Made by a program: the position numbers and the translations under genes. From positions 62,001 to 126,000 of the forward strand of contig NZ_BMDB01000001.1 of the NCBI RefSeq assembly GCF_014635565.1: a stretch of DNA of 64,000 nt, read 5' to 3'. This DNA comes from Phocicoccus schoeneichii. GTDB taxonomy: Bacteria; Bacillota; Bacilli; Staphylococcales; Salinicoccaceae. Below, piece after piece: positions 46,068 through 55,440 of the stretch. The notes under the pieces were generated by a model. The model worked only from the letters and a program-made list of their open reading frames with translations, was not told the DNA's origin and did no database searches. Numbering within the stretch: the stretch's first letter is position 1; every line of letters begins with the position of its first letter.

Positions 46068-47098
46068 TCCCAATCGACATTTGTAAATTTTAAGTCAGTA
46101 TCTATGATACTGACTATTTTTTTATGATCATTTTGACCGTCTAAAAAGTCTTGTAGTGATAGATGATTAAATTCGCCAGAGCCTACACGAATATCCATCG
46201 AAAGATCACTAGAATCATAATATACGGTATGAATTGTGCCAGCCCAGCTTCTATAATTATCCACGAAAAGACCAATATTTTTACTTGTAAATGCGTTTAG
46301 CAGCTCTTCTTTTGTTGGATTCTCGATTTTTTCAACAATATTATAACGTTTTTTTGATTCACTTAGGAAGCGTCTATTTTCTTCTTCAAGATTTAAATAA
46401 TGATTCGTACACACATTTTGCTCACTGAAATGTACGCGTCGACCGCTCGTTTCCGCAATCGTGTGATTTCCTTCAGCATCTTTAATAATGTACGTGAATC
46501 CGCCACGGTGAGGGAGTGTTCTTAATAGATGTTTCGCATCGTCGATATCTTTACATAGCTCTAGAATAAACCTTCCGATGATAAAACACACGAATCCGTC
46601 TTGTGGTTCTTTTCGATTCATGAAGTTGTATCCCAGTGACAATCCATATGCGTTTATACCGTCCATTCTTCCTGTCACACGAGACACCGGACCAACAGAT
46701 GCTATACCACCGTCCGTTGGTTCGAAAAAGTTAATTTTACCGTCATATGTATTTGGATGATAATCATAGTTACGAATAAAATGAGTGTCATCGACATAGA
46801 CACTACATCCGGATGGACGAGGGTTTGTTCTATAATGTGCAAGATTTAGAAGCGTCTCGTGATCTGTGAGCTTTAGACTGTCTTGAAGTCCCATGAGTTC
46901 ATCCCAAATGAATGGAGCGAACGCGTTATATATCGCTTTTGTCTCATTATAGTCGAGTTTGAATTTAGGACGTCGTTTTTTCCATTCATAGTTTCTATTT
47001 TTAAAATAGGGTGTGTTTTTTTATGACGCTCCTTGATAAACACCATAATCGTAGTGATTTCCTCTAAATGTATCTATAAATATTTCAATATTTTGCAT
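46064..47098 (-). pseudogene. C45 (acyl-CoA:6-APA acyltransferase-like) protein, in-frame stop at codon 26
   Basis: Reading from the ATG at 47098 (GAGGTG six bases upstream) gives MQNIEIFIDTFRGNHYDYGV, the usual family start, then TAA at 47021-47023 as codon 26, then the same frame runs on to 46064. The whole span would give 344 aa, the usual C45 length. The nucleophile cysteine (SGCSV, codon 98), the NYDYHP block and the C-terminal RSWAGTIHTVYYD are intact. The flanking sequence suggests TTA to TAA. The shorter frame from ATG 46894 has no convincing ribosome binding site. Alternatives are a sequencing error or read-through. Confidence 0.8.
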
Positions 47099-47183
47099 TG
47101 TAAGCACCTCTATATCTAGTATAGTTAAATTATTAGAAATTTTAAACACATGATAAAATAGTGATAAGTTAGGAAGTGTTATT

Positions 47184-48089
47184 TTGATTATCGAACAATT
47201 TGAATTAGGTAAGACAGCAACGCTTACTATGTATCAAGGAGAAACAGGTATAAATAATGGACCACAAAAAGTGGTATTATTGTTACCTGGTGGGAGTTAT
47301 TTATATGTTTCTAAAAGAGAAGGGGAAGCTGTTGCTTACGAATTTTTAAGACAAGGGTATACTGTTTTTATCTTAAACTATACTACTGTCGGTACGATTC
47401 TCGGTGAATATTCACGTAATGATCTCTATCAGTATCTCATGAATCTGGATGAGAGTGACGTGATTGGATCAGAGTTTCCAAATCCACTGATTGAAGCGGC
47501 GAATGCGATGAAGTTCATCCGTGAGAATAATCATAAATTTAATGTAGATAGTGACCATGTCGGAATTGTTGGTTTCTCAGCAGGTGGGCATTTAGCTGCG
47601 ACACTTGGAGTCCATTGGAATAGTGAATGGTTAAGAGAGCTAACAGGATTTGAGAGTTACTGGACGAAACCGAACTTTATGGTTTTAGGTTACCCGATTT
47701 TAGATTATGCGCTAAATGAGAAAATTGCAGAAAAACGTGGTTCAGTCGATCCAAACTTTAAAAAAATGACAACACGGGTAACCTTTGGTACGGAACTAGA
47801 GGAAGACCTAGTACAGAAAGCGACTCCGAAGAACTTTATCTCGAGAGATACACCGAAGACATTTATTTGGCATACGACAGGAGACAGGCTAGTCTATGTG
47901 AAGAACGTGCTCGATTTTGCAAATGAATTAGACTCTAAAGGTGTAGAGTTTGAACTTCATGTATTCTCTGGTGGGGAACATGGTATGAGTACGGCAAGTG
48001 AAATTGTAAATAGAGAGAATGTGAACATTAAAGAATGGGTGCCGCTTTTATTTAACTGGCTAAATTCACACATAAAAAAAGACGCATAA
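47184..48089 (+). CDS. Alpha/beta hydrolase, acetyl-esterase/xylanase-BS2-like
   Basis: The 301-aa protein has the fold and triad of small-molecule esterases: oxyanion LLPGGSY (near 34-40), nucleophile elbow GFSAGGH (near 130-136), the acid in HTTGDRLV and the histidine in GGEHGMS. It resembles the BD-FAE/acetyl-esterase group acting on acylated sugars or small esters. The start is TTG, preceded by TTAGGAAG. Substrate not known. Confidence 0.85.
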   Translation: MIIEQFELGKTATLTMYQGETGINNGPQKVVLLLPGGSYLYVSKREGEAVAYEFLRQGYTVFILNYTTVGTILGEYSRNDLYQYLMNLDESDVIGSEFPNPLIEAANAMKFIRENNHKFNVDSDHVGIVGFSAGGHLAATLGVHWNSEWLRELTGFESYWTKPNFMVLGYPILDYALNEKIAEKRGSVDPNFKKMTTRVTFGTELEEDLVQKATPKNFISRDTPKTFIWHTTGDRLVYVKNVLDFANELDSKGVEFELHVFSGGEHGMSTASEIVNRENVNIKEWVPLLFNWLNSHIKKDA

Positions 48090-48104
48090 AAAATATGCGT
48101 CTAT
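48078..48104 (-). terminator. Terminator of the 67-aa minus-strand gene
   Basis: Minus-strand stem AGACGCATA/TATGCGTCT followed by seven T. The stop of the 67-aa gene lies within the stem. Confidence 0.7.
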
Positions 48105-48304
48105 TGTTCTTCTAATGTTAGTAGATATTCTTTATGATTTGGATAAATAAATTCAAGCACGACATCTTGTTTACGATGAGTATATTGATTTAAAAATGTT
48201 TCATAAACGATTTGTTTGTTGTGAGTTTCAATGAGAGAGTCATTTAAGAGCTTGTATTCATTTCCACTATTCTTGGTGTCGTGAATTCTTACTAATATTG
48301 ACAT
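48101..48304 (-). CDS. Hypothetical small protein (67 aa)
   Basis: The product begins MSILVRIHDTKNSGNEYK and is soluble, with no clear membrane segment. AGGAG eight bases before the ATG at 48304 sets the start; the frame is open a further 30 bases upstream. It converges with the esterase gene and diverges from a GNAT gene. I recognise no family. Confidence 0.6.
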   Translation of the reverse strand: MSILVRIHDTKNSGNEYKLLNDSLIETHNKQIVYETFLNQYTHRKQDVVLEFIYPNHKEYLLTLEEQ

Positions 48305-48369
48305 AACACCATCTCCTATTAAGTATATTGCCACTATGACAAAAAAATAAACATGAATTAGGTGAAATT

Positions 48370-48993
48370 ATGGAAATTGTGAAAATTACTGTTGACGCAC
48401 TGGATGCTGTCCTAGAGATGCAGGAAGAGATATACGAACAAATGGAAGTTAAAGAAGCATTAGAGCGCATCAGTAGAGAGGAAATGAGTACGATTCTTAC
48501 AGATAATTACTCTGTAGGTGTCTATTCTGATGATAAGCTCGTTGCAATGCGTGGATTTTATATTCCGTCAGTCGACGAAGAAGAACACTTAGCAGATGAT
48601 GCAGGTGTTGATAAATCACGCACGATCTATTCTGAAATTGCACTCGTTCATCCAATTGCACGTGGGAAAGGGTTTCAGTTTAAGATGGGAGAAATACTCC
48701 TAAAAGAGTTGAAGAAAGATGATCGTTTTGACCATCTTATTGCGACAGTGATGCCGTTAAATATTCCAAGCCTTAAAAACTCTTTAAAGCTTGGACTCAA
48801 AATTGTGAATACGAAATACAAATACGGTGGAAAAAGACGTCATATTTTACACATGGATTTGAGAAATAATAAAAACCCAGTTGGTGAACCGATTGAAGTA
48901 GGATTCGATGATTTCGATTGGATGTTTGAACACGGAAAAGATTACATCGGTACTGAATTCGTGAATGGGTTTATCACATATTATAAAAAATAA
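48370..48993 (+). CDS. GNAT-like acetyltransferase
   Basis: The 207-aa protein shows GNAT features: the loop HPIARGKGFQFKMG (near 97-110) and a later NIPSLKNSLKLGLKIV segment like the NxxSxxxxxKLGF signature. The C-terminal 40 residues are an unusual extension. It is followed 13 bases later by the M20 amidohydrolase, suggesting an operon. Substrate unknown. Confidence 0.75.
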   Translation: MEIVKITVDALDAVLEMQEEIYEQMEVKEALERISREEMSTILTDNYSVGVYSDDKLVAMRGFYIPSVDEEEHLADDAGVDKSRTIYSEIALVHPIARGKGFQFKMGEILLKELKKDDRFDHLIATVMPLNIPSLKNSLKLGLKIVNTKYKYGGKRRHILHMDLRNNKNPVGEPIEVGFDDFDWMFEHGKDYIGTEFVNGFITYYKK

Positions 48994-49006
48994 GGAGTCT
49001 GAACAA

Positions 49007-50287
49007 ATGAAAACTTTAATTGATGAAGCAAAGACACTACGAAGAACACTGCACCAATATCCTGAAGTTGGATTTACAGAAATGATCACGACATATTTAA
49101 TCTTAAAAGAGGTTGAAGACACTTCATTCACTTTATACTTAGGTAGTGATGCAACAGACATCAATGCACAGATGGGTCGTCCATCTGAAGCGGAGTTGTT
49201 AAAAGCTTGTGAACGTGCAGAAAGTTTCGGTGTAGATAAAGACACGCTCGACAAAATCAGAAACGGTGAAACGGGAATTGTTGCGGTACTTGATACAGGT
49301 GTTGAAGGACCACACGTCGGATTTAGATTCGATATTGATGGATTACCAATTACTGAAGCAGAAAAAGACTCGCATATTCCATTTGTTGAAGGATTTAAAT
49401 CTAAACACGATGGAGAAATGCATGCATGTGGGCATGACGCGCACGCATCTATTGGAGTCGCACTATTAAAATATATAGATACGAACAAAGATGAGTTAAA
49501 AGGGAAGTACACAATCATTTTCCAAGCAGCGGAAGAAGGCTTAAGAGGCGCGAATGGCTATGTTCAAAAAGGATGGTTAGATACTGTAGACTACTTTTTT
49601 ACGAGTCACGTTGGTCTTGTACCACTTAAGGTCGGGACGGTTAACGCGAAAAGTAAAGGGTTTTTATCTTCCAAGAAATTTGATGTGGAATTTTATGGTA
49701 AAAGTGCGCACGCGGGTGCGGAACCGAACGCTGGGAAGAACGCGTTACTTGCTGCGAGTAATGCAGCTGTCAATTTAAATGCGATCTCTAGACACAGAGA
49801 TGGTGCGACGCGTCTGAACGTTGGTAAGCTTGAAGCGGGTAGCGGACGAAATGTGATTCCCGACTACGCGTTTATGATGTGTGAAGTCCGTGGTGAAAAA
49901 GATGAACTCACGGAATACATGTATGAACGAGCTGAAGCGGTGATTAAAGGCGCAGCACTTATGTATGATTGTGATTACAAGATTCGTTTGATGGGAAATG
50001 CGTCAACTGCAGTTTGTGATGATGAGCTCGTTGATGTGATTAAGCGTGCAACAGTAAACAACAGTTACATCACACAGTTGAATGAAGAAGGACCAGCGGG
50101 TGGTTCAGAAGATGCGACATATATGATTAACAGAGTGCAAAAAAATAATGGAAAAGCCACGTACATGACTTTCCCATATGAATTAAAAGCAGGGCACCAT
50201 CATCCAGAATTTGATGTGGATGAAGCGGTGCTTGGTGTCGCAATTTCTACTTATATCGATATTGTGAATGAGTTAAATAAAGATTAA
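49007..50287 (+). CDS. M20 family amidohydrolase (AbgA/AbgB-like)
   Basis: The 426-aa metal-dependent amidohydrolase has HQYPEVGFTE (near 16-25), HACGHDAHASIG (metal ligands, near 143-154), the catalytic AAEEG and the dimerisation-domain YGKSAHAGAEP. The long insert before GFRFDIDGLPI is seen in p-aminobenzoyl-glutamate hydrolases. The longest frame starts at 48965 inside the GNAT gene; AAGGAG before the ATG at 49007 gives the real start. Confidence 0.88.
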   Translation: MKTLIDEAKTLRRTLHQYPEVGFTEMITTYLILKEVEDTSFTLYLGSDATDINAQMGRPSEAELLKACERAESFGVDKDTLDKIRNGETGIVAVLDTGVEGPHVGFRFDIDGLPITEAEKDSHIPFVEGFKSKHDGEMHACGHDAHASIGVALLKYIDTNKDELKGKYTIIFQAAEEGLRGANGYVQKGWLDTVDYFFTSHVGLVPLKVGTVNAKSKGFLSSKKFDVEFYGKSAHAGAEPNAGKNALLAASNAAVNLNAISRHRDGATRLNVGKLEAGSGRNVIPDYAFMMCEVRGEKDELTEYMYERAEAVIKGAALMYDCDYKIRLMGNASTAVCDDELVDVIKRATVNNSYITQLNEEGPAGGSEDATYMINRVQKNNGKATYMTFPYELKAGHHHPEFDVDEAVLGVAISTYIDIVNELNKD

Positions 50288-50826
50288 AACAGAATGAACC
50301 GTTTTTCTGGTTCTTCCTTATAATGCAGTTTCATTATAAAAGGGTGTGAAATACTTGGGCTACCTTGGAATGTGTAGGTTTGTTCAAGTTTCACGCTCTT
50401 TTTTCCTGCAGGATCATAAATGACAAACGTATTGTCGTTTTTACGGACTGTGATGTATTGACCTTTAGGTTTTTTTACAATATTTGTCACGGTGTAATCT
50501 GTAAGTTTTAAAGGTGTGTTTTTCTTATATCCATCCGTTTGAACTTTCAGCATATCCGCTTCATAATAATCACTTTGTTTAATATATGAAAAGACTACTT
50601 CTTGAACTTGTGCATTTAATACACTATCCGCGACTTCACCTGGATTTTGAAATAATTTATTTTGCATATTGAGTCCCATGAAAAGAATCATGATCATGAA
50701 ACTTACTAAAAAGTAAAACATGAAACGAGCAGATCTTAGTCCACGAGAAGCATCTCGTATCATTACTGTGAAGAAGGCGATGGAGATGAGTGCAAATAAA
50801 ATTATGAGAATGATATAGATAGTCAT
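50284..50826 (-). CDS. Hypothetical membrane protein (180 aa)
   Basis: The protein has two N-terminal membrane helices (about 2-22 and 34-54) and a 120-residue soluble C-terminal domain rich in beta-strand-like sequence (KGQYITVRKNDNTFVIYD). Not recognised. AAGGTGA precedes the ATG. It is convergent with the amidohydrolase gene, sharing four bases. Confidence 0.65.
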   Translation of the reverse strand: MTIYIILIILFALISIAFFTVMIRDASRGLRSARFMFYFLVSFMIMILFMGLNMQNKLFQNPGEVADSVLNAQVQEVVFSYIKQSDYYEADMLKVQTDGYKKNTPLKLTDYTVTNIVKKPKGQYITVRKNDNTFVIYDPAGKKSVKLEQTYTFQGSPSISHPFIMKLHYKEEPEKRFILF

Positions 50827-50991
50827 ACAAATTCACCTTAATTTTTTATTATTTTAATATATCGAATTAATGCATAAGTTTCAATCATATGTACAGTGAT
50901 AGACTGAGTCAACATAAAATAAAAATACTCGAAACATTGATGTAGCAAGCATTTTAGTGAGTAAAGTTGATTTAAACAACTACATTATTAA

Positions 50992-52107
50992 TTATCTCTC
51001 ACATGCCCAGTTGTCTTTATCTCTATCCATTTTTGCTTGATATGCAGGGTGGTCAGAGGGCACTCCGTTGGGATACACAGCAGTTAACTCAGTACAGTTT
51101 TGAAAAAACTCCGTTGTGTTGCTACTTGCTGGTGGAGTGTTTGTATTGTAATTTGAATTGTTGCTTGAGTTATTATTGTTCGAGCTTGAACTTGATGCAG
51201 GTTCTTGGAATGAAGGATCATCGAATGGAGAGTCGAGTGACCAAATTCCAATTCCTTCATTTTTAGCAAGTCGTTCAGCTTCTTTTAAACGCTCTAAGTG
51301 TCTAGTGTTCGGTGGGTAGACATAGTTTACTTGAGCTAGCCCTTCACGAACGAGTACTTCATTTACCATGACACCATCAGCATATATGTATGCGAGGTGA
51401 CGATTGTATTTATCAGTTTTCTCACCGATGTCGTATTCAACTTCGATAATCTGTGCATTACTTAAAAGCTCACGAGTACGGTCGCTAGCTTCTTGTCCGA
51501 ATGGTTGTTTACCAACACGAGGGTGCTTCGTTTCAGGAGTATCGATTAACAGATACCTAAATGACACATCCTCACCGTTGTAGTAGAAGCGAGTGGTATC
51601 ACCATCGACGAATCGCGCGACAGTCACTTGTTCAAGACCGACAGGAGAGATGTACTTAGAAGCATTCTTTTCAGTCTCTTTAGAGATCTTTTCAGCTTCC
51701 TTTTTAGCAGCTTCTTCTTCTTTCTTCTTAGCCTCGGCTAGACGCTTTTCCTCTTCAGCTTTCTCATTTTTCTTCTTCTCAGCTAATTCTTTTTCCTTGG
51801 CAGCTTTCTCTTTAGCGCGCTTTTCAGCATTTTTCTTTTCCGTGATGTGTTTATCTTCGGCTGCTTTCTTCTCTTTAGCTATACGCTCTTGCTCATTTAT
51901 ATGTATGATGTGAGATTTCATGTTGTTGTAGTTTGATTCACTAATCTCAGTGACTAGAGTAGAGGATATCATAGTATCAGTGTCATCAAAGGCCATTAGA
52001 ATTGATCCTAAAATGACAGTAAAACCTAATAAGTATGTAATAAAACCAATACCTCCGAGAAAAATTCCAGCAAGAGTAATTCTTTTAACACCTTTATACC
52101 TCTTCAA
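50992..52107 (-). CDS. Membrane-anchored thermonuclease-like protein with Excalibur domain
   Basis: The 371-aa protein has a membrane segment (about 10-38), a long Lys/Glu/Ala coiled coil (75-150), a staphylococcal-nuclease domain (about 160-290), a Ser/Asn linker and a C-terminal Excalibur calcium motif (DRDKDNWACE). The nuclease residues are visible: RFVDGDTTR, LLIDTPE and DKYNRHLAY. So it is probably a Ca-dependent nuclease held at the membrane, facing outward by inference. The frame extends to 52167, but TAGGAG eight bases before the TTG at 52107 gives a better start. Confidence 0.85.
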   Translation of the reverse strand: MKRYKGVKRITLAGIFLGGIGFITYLLGFTVILGSILMAFDDTDTMISSTLVTEISESNYNNMKSHIIHINEQERIAKEKKAAEDKHITEKKNAEKRAKEKAAKEKELAEKKKNEKAEEEKRLAEAKKKEEEAAKKEAEKISKETEKNASKYISPVGLEQVTVARFVDGDTTRFYYNGEDVSFRYLLIDTPETKHPRVGKQPFGQEASDRTRELLSNAQIIEVEYDIGEKTDKYNRHLAYIYADGVMVNEVLVREGLAQVNYVYPPNTRHLERLKEAERLAKNEGIGIWSLDSPFDDPSFQEPASSSSSNNNNSSNNSNYNTNTPPASSNTTEFFQNCTELTAVYPNGVPSDHPAYQAKMDRDKDNWACER

Positions 52108-52244
52108 CTCAAAAACTCCTATAATATGATAAAACATAATTATAAATGATAATAATGTTTTATACAATTCTGATTAAAGTATTCCCTTTAATTCAGATAA
52201 AGCGCTAATCATAGAAAAGTAGTGTACCCTCAATTTTCCCCAAA

Positions 52245-52271
52245 CAAAAACCCACAACCGAAGTTGTGGGT
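52245..52271 (-). terminator. Intrinsic terminator of rpsD
   Basis: Minus-strand stem ACCCACAAC/GTTGTGGGT with a TTCG loop and a T-rich tail. Confidence 0.88.
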
Positions 52272-52285
52272 AAATAATAAATTTA

Positions 52286-52888
52286 TTATCTTGAGTAGTA
52301 CTCAACGATAAGTTGTTCATTAATTTCAGCTGATAATTCGCTGCGTTCTGGGAAGCGTACGAATGTACCTTCTAATTTGTCTGCATCGAATGAAAGATAT
52401 TCTGGTACAAAGTTAGTGTACTCAATCGCTTCTTTAATGATATCTAGGTTACGTGATTTTTCACGAACTGCGATAACTTGTCCTGGTTTAACCATGAATG
52501 ATGGAATGTCTACACGTTGACCGTCAACTGTTAAGTGACCGTGGTTTACTAATTGGCGTGCTTGACGTTGTGTCTTAGCTAAACCTAATTTGTAAACGAC
52601 GTTGTCTAAACGTGAAGCAAGTAAAATCATGAAGTTTTCACCGTGGATTCCTTGCATTTTACCAGCGCGGTCGAATAGTGTACGGAATTGTCTTTCGTTA
52701 ATTCCATGCATATAACGAAGCTTTTGCTTCTCTTGTAACTGCATACCGTATTCTGATAGTTTTTTTCTTTGGTTTGGTCCATGTTGACCTGGTGCGTAAG
52801 GGCGTTTTTCTAGCTCCTTACCAGTGCCTGTTAGTGAGATTCCTAAACGGCGTGATTTTTTCCAAAGTGAACCTGTAAAACGAGCCAT
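52286..52888 (-). CDS. rpsD: 30S ribosomal protein S4
   Basis: The 200-aa primary 16S-rRNA-binding protein begins [16 protein letters not shown] and has the S4 domain ([13 protein letters not shown] through [10 protein letters not shown], near 90-130) and the C-terminal IVEYYSR. It lacks the four-cysteine zinc motif of the S4 C+ form. GGAGGAG precedes the ATG. S4 also represses its own translation in Bacillus via the leader RNA. Confidence 0.98.
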   Translation of the reverse strand: MARFTGSLWKKSRRLGISLTGTGKELEKRPYAPGQHGPNQRKKLSEYGMQLQEKQKLRYMHGINERQFRTLFDRAGKMQGIHGENFMILLASRLDNVVYKLGLAKTQRQARQLVNHGHLTVDGQRVDIPSFMVKPGQVIAVREKSRNLDIIKEAIEYTNFVPEYLSFDADKLEGTFVRFPERSELSAEINEQLIVEYYSR

Positions 52889-52950
52889 AATTGACTCCTC
52901 CTTATTATTTTTTATGCAAAAACGTCATAAGGAAATAATTGCTTGCATGG

Positions 52951-53018
52951 GTATGTGATTTAAAGTGCCTTCGCCTCATAGCGTTGGTTACACAGCACAT
53001 CCCGCAGTAACCACATAC
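52951..53018 (-). promoter_or_regulatory. Structured rpsD leader (S4 autoregulatory RNA candidate)
   Basis: The closing stem GTATGTG/CACATAC (53018-53012 with 52957-52951), an inner stem GGTTAC/GTAACC and a CGC...GCG hairpin together make a three-way-junction-like fold. S4 leader RNAs occur in this position in Bacilli. Structure is by eye; the autoregulation is inferred. Confidence 0.6.
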
Positions 53019-53070
53019 GGTCATACAATAATTATCTGCTACTTATATCTGTTCATTTACACAATAAATT

Positions 53071-53099
53071 ATAATACAGTAATCTAGAGTAATAGTCAA
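53071..53099 (-). promoter_or_regulatory. Sigma-A promoter of rpsD
   Basis: On the minus strand TTGACT (53099-53094), a 17-base spacer and TATTAT (53076-53071). Confidence 0.7.
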
Positions 53100-53119
53100 G
53101 CACTAATTCTTTACTTATA

Positions 53120-53590
53120 TTAAATGTATTCTTTTAAAATTTCTACGACTTCAATAAGTCCTAATCGGTCTTCTTCAGTGAATCGATCAAATGAAGGTGA
53201 GTCGACGTCTAACACTCCGATTCCAACTCCGTCTTTATAGATCGGTACAACGATTTCTGAGCGACTTCTTGCGTCACATGCGATGTGTCCAGGGAATTCA
53301 GTCACGTCGTCGACAACGAATACGTCATTGCCACGGTAAGCGAGTCCACATACACCATTTCCTGGCTTGATACGTACACACGCCGTGCGTCCTTGGAATG
53401 GCCCAAGTACGAGCTCATCTGATTCTTCTTCATAAAGATAAAAACCCACCCAGTTGATGTCTTCTAAAAATTCATTTAAAAGAGCGGATGCGTTTGAAAG
53501 ATTCGCAATTCTATTTGTTTCTCCATCGAGTAATGCGTGTAGTGACTGGTGTAAATCTTTATAGGAATTCATTTTAATTGTTTCAAACAT
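53120..53590 (-). CDS. msrC: Free methionine-(R)-sulfoxide reductase (GAF domain, YtsP)
   Basis: The 156-aa GAF-domain enzyme reduces free methionine-R-sulfoxide. The three family cysteines are seen in RTACVRI, NGVCGLAY and HIACDARS, with the EIVVPI strand and GVLDVDS end. ACAATCGGAGG lies upstream. It is divergent from ezrA, the usual neighbour in Bacillales. Confidence 0.92.
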   Translation of the reverse strand: MFETIKMNSYKDLHQSLHALLDGETNRIANLSNASALLNEFLEDINWVGFYLYEEESDELVLGPFQGRTACVRIKPGNGVCGLAYRGNDVFVVDDVTEFPGHIACDARSRSEIVVPIYKDGVGIGVLDVDSPSFDRFTEEDRLGLIEVVEILKEYI

Positions 53591-53694
53591 AGTTGTCCTC
53601 CGATTGTTCTTAGTAGTTTAGTTAATAATACAACTAACTGTTTTTTCTTTCAAAGTTTTAGTCTATAATAATGATAACTAGGGAGGGTAATTGT

Positions 53695-55392
53695 ATGTGG
53701 TGGATGTATTTATTAATAGGAGTTATTGTTTTAATAATAATCGCAGTCGGCGTTCTTTTTTATCTTCGCAATATTAAACAAACAGAAGTGACAAAAGAAA
53801 AAAGACACTTAGAAGAGGTACTCCAATTACCATTCAATTTAGAATTGGAAAAATTGAATGCATTTAATTTAAATGGAGAAGCGAAAGAGTTATTTGACAC
53901 TCTAGACACACGTTGGAATGAGTCTTTAAATGAAAATAAACTTCAAGCTGAATTCAACATTACTGAAGCTGATACTAAATTAGCAAAATTTAGTTTTGGT
54001 GATGGTGATGAAAGTAGAGCATCAGCGAAAAGTCATATCGATACGATTGAATCCACTTATGATACTCTATCTGATGAAATCAATGAATTTTTAGCTCTTA
54101 CTGAACAAAGTGATGAAAAATTTGATGCGTCTGAAGTGTTACATCGTGAAGCGAATCGTGATGTGTTAGCGAACGGACACCAATTTGGTGATTCAAGAAA
54201 ACCTCTTGAAGCGCTTATCACTTCATATGAACCCGAGTTAAAGAAGTACAAGGATTTAGTCAATGAAGGTAACTACTTAACAGCAGCATCACACATCGAC
54301 GAAGTGCACGAAGAGTTACTGGCCTTAAAGCAAAATATGGAAGAAATTCCTGCACTCATTAAGGAAGTACAAAAAGAATTACCAACTCAGTTCGAAGAGA
54401 TTCGCTATGGCTGTCGTGATCTGAAACTAGACGGTTACGATTTAGATCACATTAAAGTAGATTCGAAATTATCTACACTGCGTTCTGAACTGAATTTAAT
54501 TGAACCAAAAATTGCTAAGCTTGAATTAGACGAAGCACGCGATGACCTAGATGCAATCAATGAACAGCTCGATGAAATGTATGATTTAATCGAACACGAA
54601 GTTGAAGCTAAAATTAAGTATGACAGCATGAAGGATCAGATTACAGATCACTTGTTTAAAGCGAAAGCAACGAACTTTACACTTCGTACCGAGATGGATT
54701 ACATCAAAAATCAGTATTACATCAATGAAGGTGAATTCCAAACAATTCATAAATATGAACAAAAAATCGAAAGTCTTGTTGCAATGTATTCTGAAATTCA
54801 AACAGAGTCAGATAAAAACACGACACGCTACAGCAAGATTACTGATAACTTAGATCATATTGAAGAAGAAGTTGAACGGATCAACAGTGACCAATCGGAC
54901 ATTCAAGATTACTTACAATCAATTAAAGAAGATGAGAAAGAAGCAATTGAGAATACAAATCTCATCGATAACAAAAAAGAGGCTGTCATGCATTCACTTG
55001 CATCTTCTAACTTAAACGAGATTCCTGAAAAATTCATCGTCATGAAAAACGAACTTGATATTGAAGTAGAGGAAATTGATCGATACTTAGAACGTCGTCC
55101 AATTAATGTTCAATACATCAAAGAGAAAGTGAATAAATCAGTTCAACTCTTAAATGAGTTTGAGCAAAGTGCTTATGAAATTATTCATGACTCTGAACTG
55201 ACGGAACACATTATTCAATATGCAAACCGTTACCGTAAAGATAATGAAAGTCTTGATTTAGAAATCAAAGAAGCCGTTCGTCTATTTGATGAAGGACGTT
55301 ATAAACGTGCTTTAGAACTTTCATCTCATGCACTAAAAAGTGTTGATGAAGCAGGATTACAACGAATTATCGATTATTATGAAAATAACTAG
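53695..55392 (+). CDS. ezrA: Septation ring formation regulator EzrA
   Basis: The 565-aa protein has one N-terminal membrane helix (residues 3-25) and spectrin-like coiled-coil repeats to the end, the architecture of EzrA, which binds FtsZ and controls Z-ring position and PBP recruitment. The frame is open from 53671, but GGGAGG eight bases before the ATG at 53695 fixes the start. A terminator follows and then the iscS-thiI pair, as in Bacillus and Staphylococcus. Confidence 0.93.
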   Translation: MWWMYLLIGVIVLIIIAVGVLFYLRNIKQTEVTKEKRHLEEVLQLPFNLELEKLNAFNLNGEAKELFDTLDTRWNESLNENKLQAEFNITEADTKLAKFSFGDGDESRASAKSHIDTIESTYDTLSDEINEFLALTEQSDEKFDASEVLHREANRDVLANGHQFGDSRKPLEALITSYEPELKKYKDLVNEGNYLTAASHIDEVHEELLALKQNMEEIPALIKEVQKELPTQFEEIRYGCRDLKLDGYDLDHIKVDSKLSTLRSELNLIEPKIAKLELDEARDDLDAINEQLDEMYDLIEHEVEAKIKYDSMKDQITDHLFKAKATNFTLRTEMDYIKNQYYINEGEFQTIHKYEQKIESLVAMYSEIQTESDKNTTRYSKITDNLDHIEEEVERINSDQSDIQDYLQSIKEDEKEAIENTNLIDNKKEAVMHSLASSNLNEIPEKFIVMKNELDIEVEEIDRYLERRPINVQYIKEKVNKSVQLLNEFEQSAYEIIHDSELTEHIIQYANRYRKDNESLDLEIKEAVRLFDEGRYKRALELSSHALKSVDEAGLQRIIDYYENN

Positions 55393-55421
55393 AGACTTAG
55401 GAGATGCTCCTAAGTCTTTTC
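55393..55421 (+). terminator. Intrinsic terminator of ezrA
   Basis: Stem GACTTAGGAG/CTCCTAAGTC with a T tail. Confidence 0.75.
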
Positions 55422-55440
55422 TCATGAAAGGTAGAAATAT

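Noticed and set aside
48847-49518. 223-aa minus-strand frame under the GNAT and M20 genes
   Set aside because: It spans two real plus-strand genes and has no recognisable domain or start signal.
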